From Planctomycetota bacterium (lineage in GTDB: Bacteria; Planctomycetota; Planctomycetia; Pirellulales; Lacipirellulaceae), in assembly GCA_024278035.1 (NCBI GenBank), contig JAJRUA010000242.1, positions 1 through 7,858 of the forward strand: DNA of 7,858 nt, in the 5' to 3' direction. Below the pieces are notes generated by a model. It worked only from the letters and a program-made list of their open reading frames with translations, did not search any database and had not been told where the DNA came from. Positions 1 through 5,360 of the stretch are shown here, in pieces. The stretch's first letter is position 1; the number at the start of each line of letters is the position of its first letter. The translations under genes and the position numbers were made by a program.

Positions 1-75
1 ATCACCCTTGGCAAGCCGACGCTAGAAGACGTCTTCATCGACTGCACCGGGCATAGGTATATGAATGCAGAATGA
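1..75 (+). CDS. ABC transporter ATP-binding protein, C-terminal end (partial)
   Basis: Frame 1 is open from the left edge to a TGA at 73-75 and encodes the last 24 residues of a protein. They include P-T-L-E-D-V-F-I-D-C-T-G, which matches the usual C-terminal ending of DrrA/CcmA-like ABC ATPases (P-T-L-x-D-V-F-x-x-x-T-G). Such subunits hydrolyse ATP to drive an ABC-2 type exporter. The reading frame overlaps the start of the downstream permease by 11 bases, the usual arrangement for an ATPase-permease pair. The Walker and signature motifs lie outside the window, so the call rests on the tail motif and the neighbour. The final residues (after T-G-H-R) come from a short repeated sequence at the gene junction and may not be conserved. 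Confidence 0.75.
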   Translation: MTLGKPTLEDVFIDCTGHRYMNAE

Positions 76-877
76 CGAAAGTAGAATGACGAATGGCTCG
101 CTTGCCGCGGTTCCCTGGGGGCCTGTGGTTTTGACCCTTGCACAGCGAGAACTCGTTCGTTTTTTTCGGCAGCGCAACCGCGTCGTTGGGGCGATGCTCC
201 AGCCGATCATGTTCTGGGGTTTGTTTAGCATGGGTTTTCGAGGGAAGGGGCTGGGACCCGAGTTCTTTTTCCCTGGCACCTTGGCCATGATTCTTCTGTT
301 CACCGCCATCTTTGCGACCATTTCGATTATCGAAGACCGTAGCGAAGGTTTTTTACAATCGGTCCTCGTGGCTCCGGCTCCGCGTTGGGCGATGGTACTC
401 GGAAAGATCGTCGGCGGCTCGGCAATCGCGATGCTGCAAGCCTTGGTTTTTCTTAGCTTGGGTTACTTCACGCTCGATATCGTAAGTTCGCCGTTCGATA
501 TTTTGCTTGCAGTTTTGCTCATGGCAGTGATTGCCGTCGCATTGACCTCTTTGGGCTTCTTCATCGCTTGGCGAATGGAATCGACTCAAGGATTTCATGC
601 AATTATGAGCGTTTTCCTGTTTCCGATGTGGCTGCTTTCCGGTTCACTCTTCCCGGACGAGGCGGGAAGTTGGCTTACGCTATTTTCTCGATTCAACCCA
701 TTAACCTACGGCGTCGCTGGCCTAAGGCACCTTCTACGGTTTGAAGTGCCAACCATTGCCGCCGAGGCCATGCCTGGCCTTGCCACTTGCTGGCTAGTAA
801 CAATCGGGTTTGCTGTGATAATGTTCGTATTGGCTTGGCGCATTGCCGCCACTCGTACGACAGGAGATTTGCTATGA
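65..877 (+). CDS. ABC-2 type transporter permease
   Basis: This is a 270-residue integral membrane protein that would form the channel of an ABC exporter with the ATPase encoded just upstream. Hydrophobic segments lie at about residues 42-57, 70-90, 115-138, 145-168, 178-196 and 238-260, giving the six-helix layout of the ABC2_membrane family. The family motif E-D-R-S-E-G-F (90-96) followed by L-V-A-P-A-P-R (101-107) sits between helices 2 and 3. A typical S-G-S-L-F-P then F-N-P-L-T-Y lies at 192-215. The start at 65 overlaps the ATPase stop, but Met8 (position 86) is an equally possible start because the first residues derive from a short direct repeat. The stop overlaps the next ATG (ATGA). 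The substrate cannot be deduced. The neighbouring oxidase-assembly genes suggest a role in that pathway, but this is inference only. Confidence 0.93.
   Translation: MQNDESRMTNGSLAAVPWGPVVLTLAQRELVRFFRQRNRVVGAMLQPIMFWGLFSMGFRGKGLGPEFFFPGTLAMILLFTAIFATISIIEDRSEGFLQSVLVAPAPRWAMVLGKIVGGSAIAMLQALVFLSLGYFTLDIVSSPFDILLAVLLMAVIAVALTSLGFFIAWRMESTQGFHAIMSVFLFPMWLLSGSLFPDEAGSWLTLFSRFNPLTYGVAGLRHLLRFEVPTIAAEAMPGLATCWLVTIGFAVIMFVLAWRIAATRTTGDLL
69..93 (+). repeat. Short direct repeat at ATPase/permease junction
   Basis: The 11-mer AGAATGACGAA occurs at 69-79 and again at 83-93, a period of 14 bases. It provides the stop of the upstream ATPase and the first codons of the permease, including its two candidate ATG starts at 65 and 86. 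Similar GAATGACGAA strings are, from memory, common in planctomycete intergenic DNA. This suggests repeat material was inserted at or expanded within the junction. Confidence 0.6.
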
Positions 878-1533
878 ACAATTCAACACTCCCCTATTGG
901 CTCTCGCTCATGGTCGTCTTGGCTGCCAGTTACGGCGGCTGGAAATGGTATCAGGTCGAGCAATTTCAAAAGGCCCAAGCCGTCGGCGGCATCGAGTTCA
1001 AAGGCCCTCCGCTCGACGAGTTCGAGCTCACCGAGCGAAGCGGGCTTCCCTTCCGGTCGAGCGAAATGCTCGGCAAGGTCTGGGTCACGACCTTCTTCTT
1101 TGCCACTTGCCCCGGGAACTGCGAACGCCTGAATTCGAGCATCAAATATCTCAACAGCCTAGAAGAACTTAAAGACGTCACCTGGGTCAGCATCACGGTC
1201 GACCCCGATACCGACACGCTGCCAGAACTACAAAAATATGCCGACCGCTTTCAGGCCGATTCCAAACGGTGGTTATTCTGCCGAGCCGATTTCGCCTACG
1301 TCAAACGAGTCGGCGTCGAGGTCATGAAACAGCCAGTCACCTGGAAGGGACATAACGAGATGGCAGTCGTCATAGGCAAGTCCGGAAAAATCCGCGGCAT
1401 GTACGACGCCTCACGCGTTAGTCAAGCAGAGAAACTACGCGAGCTGCTTGTCGAATGTTTGGCAGAAGAAACGACTCCGGCCGCTTCGACCGAAGCGACC
1501 AAGACACAAACGGAGGAGCAACCCGCGGCATAA
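874..1533 (+). CDS. SCO1/SenC family copper chaperone
   Basis: A 219-residue membrane-anchored thioredoxin-fold protein of the SCO1/SenC family, which delivers copper to, or reduces, the CuA site of cytochrome c oxidase on the outer face of the membrane. One N-terminal helix (about residues 7-22) anchors it. The copper ligands are all visible: C79 and C83 in T-C-P-G-N-C, and H160 in K-G-H-N-E-M. The family strand V-S-I-T-V-D-P-D-T-D-T (105-115) is also present. The C-terminus from about residue 199 is a low-complexity Thr/Glu/Ala/Gln tail. The start is ATG 874, because AGGAG at 862-866 lies 7 bases upstream and the ATG overlaps the permease stop. An in-frame upstream extension to 787 lies wholly inside the permease and is rejected. 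Tight coupling to the permease and DUF420 genes supports one oxidase-assembly operon. Confidence 0.95.
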   Translation: MNNSTLPYWLSLMVVLAASYGGWKWYQVEQFQKAQAVGGIEFKGPPLDEFELTERSGLPFRSSEMLGKVWVTTFFFATCPGNCERLNSSIKYLNSLEELKDVTWVSITVDPDTDTLPELQKYADRFQADSKRWLFCRADFAYVKRVGVEVMKQPVTWKGHNEMAVVIGKSGKIRGMYDASRVSQAEKLRELLVECLAEETTPAASTEATKTQTEEQPAA

Positions 1534-1534
1534 T

Positions 1535-2047
1535 ATGGAATTCCCTCTCGTTCTCCTTGCTTTTGTTGCTCACCCGCTAGTTCATCTGAACGCGGCGCTC
1601 AACACGCTTGCCACGGTGCTGCTGCTAATCGGGTATCGGCTAATCAAAAGCCGACGCCCTCGTCCGAAGGCCCACGCACGCGTAATGCTGGCGGCGTTTT
1701 TCGTCTCTTGTTTGTTTTTGATTAGCTATCTGGCCTACCATTGGATGGAAGGGAGCGTGAAATTTACGCATCCCGGCAGCGTAAAATACGTCTACTGGAC
1801 GCTGCTTGCAACTCATGTGTTGCTTGCCGCAACCGTTCCATTTTTGACAGTCACGACCATTGCTTTCGCCCTGATGGGGCTCGGAGTTCGTGGCGCCAGC
1901 AAGCTGCCGATGGAGGTTCGCCTACGATTCCTAGCCAGACACCGAAAGCTAGCCCGCTGGACGTTTCCGATTTGGCTCTATGTCTCGGTGACAGGGGTCC
2001 TCGTCTATGTGATGCTGTATCACCTCTGGCCGCCTGTCGCAAACTAA
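1535..2047 (+). CDS. DUF420 family membrane protein (CtaM/YozB-like)
   Basis: A 170-residue protein of the DUF420 family. The Bacillus/Staphylococcus members (YozB/CtaM) are linked to maturation of haem-copper cytochrome oxidase. About four membrane helices are visible (roughly residues 18-36, 50-69, 86-116 and 143-163). Typical family blocks are V-H-L-N-A-A-L-N near the N-terminus, L-I-S-Y-L-A-Y-H at 62-69, an A-T-H-V-L-L-A segment at 92-98, and R-H-R-K-L-A-R-W-T-F-P-I-W-L-Y-V-S-V-T-G at 135-154. Conserved histidines at 17, 69, 94 and 136 are candidate metal or haem ligands. The ATG lies one base after the SCO stop. GGAGGAG at 1512-1518 inside the end of the SCO gene is the likely ribosome binding site, spaced rather widely. 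A longer frame from 1448 is only overlap with the SCO gene. It probably acts with the SCO protein in oxidase biogenesis. Confidence 0.93.
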   Translation: MEFPLVLLAFVAHPLVHLNAALNTLATVLLLIGYRLIKSRRPRPKAHARVMLAAFFVSCLFLISYLAYHWMEGSVKFTHPGSVKYVYWTLLATHVLLAATVPFLTVTTIAFALMGLGVRGASKLPMEVRLRFLARHRKLARWTFPIWLYVSVTGVLVYVMLYHLWPPVAN

Positions 2048-2064
2048 CCTACAATTACCGTAGG
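2048..2064 (+). promoter_or_regulatory. Hairpin overlapping the ribosome binding site of the CPTCK gene
   Basis: CCTAC at 2048-2052 pairs perfectly with GTAGG at 2060-2064 across a 7-base loop. The right arm overlaps the ribosome binding site AGGAG (2062-2066) of the gene starting at 2076, and the left arm begins directly after the DUF420 stop codon. In the mRNA this could partly hide the binding site and adjust expression of the last operon gene. The stem has only five pairs, so regulation is speculative. Confidence 0.35.
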
Positions 2065-2075
2065 AGAGCTTACCT

Positions 2076-2414
2076 ATGAATCACCGTAAACAATCGATGT
2101 TGGCCCGTGCCCGCGGCGCGATTTTTTCACGCCATGCAATCACCCTACTAGTGCTCGTAGCAGTGCTGGCTGCCGCGACCACCGCCATGGCATGCCCAAC
2201 CTGCAAGGACGGCCTAGCCGGTGCCGACGCCAGCTCTCAGGCAATGGCCCGCGGCTACTTCTATAGCATCCTTTTCATGATGGCGATGCCGTTCGTAATC
2301 ATCGGCACCTTCGGCGGGGCGGCATATTATTCGATTCGCCGTGCTCGCGAACAGCAGGCGAAAACCGACCAAAACAGGACAAACGAACCTGGCAATCGCA
2401 AAGAAAACGTCTAA
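2076..2414 (+). CDS. Small membrane protein with CPTCK motif, unknown function
   Basis: A 112-residue protein not assigned to a named family. A hydrophobic segment (about 21-38) ends in A-M-A just before C40 and looks like a cleavable signal or an anchor. It is followed by C40-P-T-C43-K, a CxxC pair that would face the periplasm or outer side. A second helix lies at about 62-86, and the hydrophilic C-terminus is rich in Arg, Gln, Asn and Lys. The start is supported by AGGAG at 2062-2066, 9 bases before the ATG. It lies 28 bases after DUF420 and ends the operon. From memory, small proteins with an A-C-P-x-C-K motif and one following helix recur beside oxidase genes in several phyla, but I cannot verify this here. 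A copper- or thiol-handling role in CuA assembly is an inference from the CxxC pair and the SCO neighbour. Lipidation at C40 is unlikely, because the preceding residues fit a lipobox poorly. Confidence 0.82.
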   Translation: MNHRKQSMLARARGAIFSRHAITLLVLVAVLAAATTAMACPTCKDGLAGADASSQAMARGYFYSILFMMAMPFVIIGTFGGAAYYSIRRAREQQAKTDQNRTNEPGNRKENV

Positions 2415-2448
2415 ACGTATCTCCCTGCGAACCCTCGCGCCCTTTACG

Positions 2449-2506
2449 GCCAATCATTTTGTGTAACCGTTCACGGTTTTGGGCAGATTTTCCTAAAACG
2501 ATTGGC
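2449..2506. repeat. Palindromic element with outer stem and inner hairpin
   Basis: GCCAATCATTTT (2449-2460) is matched in reverse by AAAACGATTGGC (2495-2506) at 11 of 12 positions. Inside lies a small hairpin, AACCG-TTCA-CGGTT (2465-2478). It begins 35 bases after the stop of the CPTCK gene, so it may end the operon transcript, but no clean U-tract follows the inner hairpin. It could instead be a small mobile palindrome. Confidence 0.5.
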
Positions 2507-2518
2507 TGGAAAGTTAGG

Positions 2519-2546
2519 AAACGCGGAGACGCGGAGTTCGCAGAGA
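2519..2546 (+). repeat. Left inverted repeat of the GxxExxY module
   Basis: A 28-base block built from three related units (AACGCGGAG, CGCGGAG, CGCAGAGA) lies 21 bases before the GxxExxY start codon. Its reverse complement occurs at 3012-3039, with 25 of 28 positions identical. Repeats of this CGC(G/A)GAG type are familiar around GxxExxY genes in many genomes. It may be a module boundary, a transcript structure, or a recognition site. Confidence 0.85.
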
Positions 2547-2567
2547 AAAGAATGAAATGCTATTACG

Positions 2568-2975
2568 ATGGATGATCAATTAAAAATTAACGCTTTAACG
2601 GAAGCAATTATTGGTGCGGCGATCGAAGTGCATCGCCAGCTTGGGCCTGGATTGCTAGAGTCGGTTTATCGGAAGTGTCTTGCTTACGAACTGCGAAAGC
2701 GTGGACACGATGTCGTCGAAGAGCGGCCGATTCCAGTAATCTACGACGGAAAAAAACACGACTGTGGTTTTCGATCTGACCTGTTAGTAGACCAACTAGT
2801 TGTCGTCGAACTGAAAGCTAAATCCACCATTCACCCAGTCGACAAAGCCCAGACACTCTCCCATCTGCGGTTAATGGGACTACCCGTTGGCCTGCTGTTG
2901 AATTTCCATGAAGTCAAACTTATTGACGGACTCTCCCGAATCGTCAACGATTACCAAGGCCCCAAACCAACCTGA
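2568..2975 (+). CDS. GxxExxY family protein (PD-(D/E)xK-like)
   Basis: A 135-residue protein with the family-defining motif G28-L-L-E31-S-V-Y34 after a typical helix (T-E-A-I-I-G-A-A-I-E-V-H, 11-22). The nuclease-like core shows D71 in F-R-S-D-L-L-V, then E81-x-K83 in V-V-V-E-L-K-A, matching a PD-(D/E)xK arrangement, and Q95 in K-A-Q-T-L-S-H-L. The C-terminal N-F-H-E-V-K-L region is also standard. Length and all core motifs suggest an intact protein. The family is annotated as PD-(D/E)xK nuclease-like, but its biological role is not established. No strong ribosome binding site is seen; ATG 2568 was chosen because the family N-terminus begins close to it. The gene lies between 28-base inverted repeats, forming a module of about 520 bases (2519-3039) between the oxidase-assembly operon and DUF983. 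This suggests an acquired cassette. Confidence 0.93.
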   Translation: MDDQLKINALTEAIIGAAIEVHRQLGPGLLESVYRKCLAYELRKRGHDVVEERPIPVIYDGKKHDCGFRSDLLVDQLVVVELKAKSTIHPVDKAQTLSHLRLMGLPVGLLLNFHEVKLIDGLSRIVNDYQGPKPT

Positions 2976-3011
2976 ATCAATCCTATTCGCATGCCTTTGG
3001 AAATCTCATAA

Positions 3012-3039
3012 TCTCCGCGTACTCCGCGACTCCGCGTTT
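3012..3039 (-). repeat. Right inverted repeat of the GxxExxY module
   Basis: This is the reverse-complement partner of the repeat at 2519-2546. Read on the minus strand it has the same three CGCGGAG-type units, and the three differences are single-base changes at positions 11, 20 and 24 of the 28. It ends 18 bases before the stop codon of the convergent DUF983 gene. It may therefore also serve as a terminator-like structure for both genes, though no U-tract is obvious. Confidence 0.85.
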
Positions 3040-3057
3040 CAAATCCGACCGATCGAT

Positions 3058-3513
3058 TCATTCCGTGAACGGGTACCATTTTGTCTTCGTGATTTCAGCA
3101 GCCATCTCGCGAGCCTCGGCCTCGTTGGGCCAAGGGTCGAACTTCTCGTCCATGGCCACCCAGTAGGCTCTTGCAAATCGAAAGAACCAGAGAGGAAACA
3201 GCAGCGAAAAAGTTGCTGTGACCCCCAGTATCTGCTTTCCAGTCAAGTCCGTACCAAGGAACATGCCGAAGTACATAATCAAAACCAGCAGGGCCGTCAC
3301 TCCGTAATTGACGTAAATCGAACCAAGCAGATAGCCAGGCTCTCGTTCGTACTTACGGCCGCACTCCTGGCAAGGGTCATTCATCGTCAGCAAGCCACAA
3401 AACAGCTTGCCTTTACCGCAGGCCGGGCAGCGCAGTTTCGTCGCGCGGAGCACTAAGGTCCAGAGACTTTCCGAATGGGTTTCGTGAGTAGGCGTAGTAA
3501 TCGAAGTTTCCAT
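3058..3513 (-). CDS. DUF983 family zinc-ribbon membrane protein
   Basis: A 151-residue protein of the DUF983 family. The N-terminal part carries R-C29-P-A-C32-G-K-G-K-L-F and D-P-C48-Q-E-C51-G, two CxxC pairs that form a probable zinc ribbon at the membrane surface. The family's E-x-G-Y-x-x-G segment follows at 58-64, then two membrane helices at about 68-86 and 94-117. The C-terminus is charged (D-E-K-F-D-P-W-P-N). The molecular function is unknown. In alphaproteobacteria DUF983 genes often sit among cytochrome oxidase assembly genes, which fits the SCO/DUF420 genes about 650 bases away. It points toward the GxxExxY module and is divergent from the small membrane protein at 3630. No clear ribosome binding site precedes the ATG, so the start is chosen on family length. 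Confidence 0.92.
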   Translation of the reverse strand: METSITTPTHETHSESLWTLVLRATKLRCPACGKGKLFCGLLTMNDPCQECGRKYEREPGYLLGSIYVNYGVTALLVLIMYFGMFLGTDLTGKQILGVTATFSLLFPLWFFRFARAYWVAMDEKFDPWPNEAEAREMAAEITKTKWYPFTE

Positions 3514-3629
3514 GAAGATCGGCGCCAGACTTTGGCAGCTGCAGAAGGGGACTGAGGACGAGAAAATAATTCAAAAAACAGCTTCGAGGTGTCTAGTTTG
3601 CAGGTCGCTTACAAGCTACGTTGCACGGC

Positions 3630-3806
3630 ATGCACACATTATCGCGATTTTTACAGCTGTTGGGAATGGGTCTCGCTCCCCTGGCGATGGTTGCCCAAAT
3701 GAACAACCGCATCTCGGTCGGCCAAATGCTCCAGTTCCTCCTGGTCTCCGTCGCCATTTTTTACGTGGGCCACACGTTGCAGCGCTACCGAGGCTCGTCG
3801 AAATAG
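3630..3806 (+). CDS. Small two-helix membrane protein, hypothetical
   Basis: A 58-residue reading frame with coherent membrane-protein composition. Helix 1 is at about residues 9-23 (L-Q-L-L-G-M-G-L-A-P-L-A-M-V-A) and helix 2 at about 32-46 (Q-M-L-Q-F-L-L-V-S-V-A-I-F-Y-V-G), joined by a short polar N-N-R-I-S-V-G turn, with a basic C-terminus (Q-R-Y-R-G-S-S-K). I recall similar small proteins (F-L-Q-x-x-G, L-P-L-A-M, then an I-x-x-G-x-M-L helix) in other planctomycetes, without a known function. ATG 3630 is preferred; a TTG three codons upstream (3621) is also possible. There is no clear ribosome binding site, which lowers confidence. It is transcribed divergently from DUF983 and has no same-strand partner nearby. 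Confidence 0.65.
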   Translation: MHTLSRFLQLLGMGLAPLAMVAQMNNRISVGQMLQFLLVSVAIFYVGHTLQRYRGSSK

Positions 3807-3850
3807 CCGATTGTGCCAGTGTCTCTGTAGCCAGAATTCGATCCCATCAT

Positions 3851-3914
3851 AACCCGCGCGTGAGCCGAGGGATGTCCCGTTCGAAACTCACCCCCGACGC
3901 TCACACGTCGGGTG
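3851..3914. repeat. Imperfect planctomycete-style palindrome
   Basis: The left arm (3851-3874) contains ACCCGCGCGTGAGCCGAGGG. The right arm (3889-3914), read in reverse complement, contains ACCCGACGTGTGAGCGTCGG. With a few single-base gaps about 20 positions pair. The right arm also holds its own hairpin, CCCGACG (3893-3899) with CGTCGGG (3906-3912). From memory, repeats of the form ACCCG-n-GTGAGC-GAGGG are abundant in Pirellulales intergenic DNA. The element lies between two converging genes. Confidence 0.5.
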
Positions 3915-3941
3915 ACCACAAAGACAAACGCACCAATGCAA

Positions 3942-3998
3942 TTGGGGCGGAACCATTCCCCACGTTTCACAAAAACGTGTTGGATAGAACCGCCCCAA
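3942..3998. repeat. Nested palindrome downstream of the PEP-CTERM gene
   Basis: TTGGGGCGG (3942-3950) and CCGCCCCAA (3990-3998) form a perfect 9-base outer stem. Between them CACGTTT (3961-3967) and AAACGTG (3973-3979) form a perfect 7-base hairpin with a 5-base loop. It lies 27 bases past the stop of the minus-strand gene ending at 4026. It is well placed to end that transcript or protect its 3' end, although there is no long U-tract. Confidence 0.6.
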
Positions 3999-4025
3999 AA
4001 GCGATGTTGTGAAATTGCCTAGCAG

Positions 4026-5255
4026 TTAGGCGGTAGCCTTGCGACGAAGCAGCATGGCCGACAGACCAAACATCAGCAATACTCCCGAAGCAGGCTCAGG
4101 AACACTCGCCGCCGCCAAGCCACTTAGCGGAGCAGGTGTTCCGTAATCAGACTCCCAGTTGGCCAGGCCAGGAACCGTCGCGTCGTCTCGCTGCCAAGTC
4201 AGGAAGTCATTCCCGTCGACATCTCCATCGCCATCAAAGTCGCCATCAGGGCCCGCGGGGGATAGCAGCGAAGTCAGGATGTAGTCGTCAGAACCCGAGC
4301 TGCCAACGACAGAGAAGTTGCTGGCAAAAGCAGCTCCGTCGACACCACTTAGGCCGTTGGCTTGAAGAATCCCCTCGTCCCACAGATCCTCGTAGGTTAC
4401 GAGAGTCGTGATAGTACTAAAATCGTAATCGAAGCCTCCAGCTCCAATTTTATCGACGATGAGAATACCGGAGCTATCGACAGTAATCGACCCAGGACCT
4501 GTGAAGTTAATCGAATAGTCCTCCGCGGCAGGCGCGTTGTTGATGTTATCCCAGCCGCGGTGGATAAGCAGGTCTGGGTTTCCCGCGCCGCCTGCAGCAC
4601 CACCGAGAAAATCGAAGTTACTGCCACCGGTGAGGTCAAGATCCCCATCGTTAATCGTCATGGCTACTCGGATGTTGGCATAGCTATTCTGGTACCAGCC
4701 AAAGGCAAGGATTCCGTCGTTTTCGATTCTCCCGCCGTTTGTTAGGTTAATTTCAGTATCAATGCCATCGTTGGCAGCAACACCTGCGAACGAGAACACG
4801 CCACCCGATAGTACGGTTCCAACCTCACCAGCTGCGGTTGGGGTGAATGTTCGACGGAATGTTGCGTTGTCGATGTTAAGGGCCTTGGTATTAAACTGAG
4901 ACCAGTGACCATCGGCGTCGCCTGGAGGGGCAGTGTCTATCGTTAGCGTGGCTCCTCCCGAAAGGTTCAGCGTACCTGAACCCGAGTTAGGATTGTCTTG
5001 CCAGCGAAAGTCATCATTAACTTCAGCGTCAAAGTTAACATTACCGCCATTGATAAAAACATCGGTGCCGAGCTCTCCGTTTCCAACATTCAATCCGCGG
5101 ACGGTTCCTAATACCTCCAACGCAGTTTGCCCTGTGTTCCAGTTGGCACTCTCCCAGTTGCCATCACCACCATCCCAAATAATATCAATCGCCTGGGCTG
5201 TGCTACCGACTAAAAACGTTGCAGCCAAAAACCCCATTAGTGCAATGTGTTTCAT
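4026..5255 (-). CDS. Secreted PEP-CTERM protein with dockerin-like EF-hand segment
   Basis: A 409-residue protein with a signal peptide (hydrophobic 4-18, cleavage near A-Q-A at 20-22). A long Gly/Asn/Asp/Thr-rich region (about 25-330) follows, with beta-strand-like patterns (W-D-G-G-D-G-N-W, L-N-L-S-G-G-A-T-L-T-I). Then comes a dockerin-like calcium-binding segment, D-F-D-G-D-G-D-V-D-G-N-D-F-L (339-352). The C-terminus has V-P-E-P (385-388), a helix (389-403) and R-R-K, the PEP-CTERM sorting signal cut by exosortase during export. The ATG at 5255 is chosen because the signal peptide begins there and GGGAG lies about 12 bases upstream; a 24-residue extension to 5327 looks non-coding. Such proteins are presumed surface or matrix components. 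No enzyme domain is recognised, and only one EF-hand-like repeat is clear. Confidence 0.92.
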   Translation of the reverse strand: MKHIALMGFLAATFLVGSTAQAIDIIWDGGDGNWESANWNTGQTALEVLGTVRGLNVGNGELGTDVFINGGNVNFDAEVNDDFRWQDNPNSGSGTLNLSGGATLTIDTAPPGDADGHWSQFNTKALNIDNATFRRTFTPTAAGEVGTVLSGGVFSFAGVAANDGIDTEINLTNGGRIENDGILAFGWYQNSYANIRVAMTINDGDLDLTGGSNFDFLGGAAGGAGNPDLLIHRGWDNINNAPAAEDYSINFTGPGSITVDSSGILIVDKIGAGGFDYDFSTITTLVTYEDLWDEGILQANGLSGVDGAAFASNFSVVGSSGSDDYILTSLLSPAGPDGDFDGDGDVDGNDFLTWQRDDATVPGLANWESDYGTPAPLSGLAAASVPEPASGVLLMFGLSAMLLRRKATA

Positions 5256-5360
5256 TGAGTTCGACTCCCGTGAGAAAAAGAGAAATGAAAGCGATGAACG
5301 GCTTCGCAAAAAAAGAAGTACCCCCAACCGGCGATGCCTGAGTGCACAACCTGCTCCCTC

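Noticed and set aside
787..873. In-frame N-terminal extension of the SCO gene
   Set aside because: It lies wholly inside the permease gene, has no family similarity, and ATG 874 has an AGGAG site at ideal spacing.
1448..1534. In-frame N-terminal extension of the DUF420 gene
   Set aside because: It overlaps the end of the SCO gene and reads as Arg/Lys/Pro-rich out-of-frame sequence; the family starts at 1535.
2519..3039. CRISPR array from repeated CGCGGAG units
   Set aside because: The units are 7-9 bases with 1-3-base spacing and the two blocks are inverted; there are no regular spacers and no cas genes.
2519..3039. Insertion sequence with terminal inverted repeats
   Set aside because: No transposase is encoded between the repeats and no flanking target duplication is visible, so a classical IS is not supported.
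2908..3456. 182-residue plus-strand frame across the GxxExxY end and opposite DUF983
   Set aside because: It overlaps the GxxExxY end out of frame, runs through the inverted repeat and is antisense to a well-supported DUF983 gene.
5256..5327. N-terminal extension of the PEP-CTERM gene
   Set aside because: The signal peptide begins at 5255 with a GGGAG site upstream; the extension is Ser/Arg/Phe-rich and precedes a normal signal peptide.
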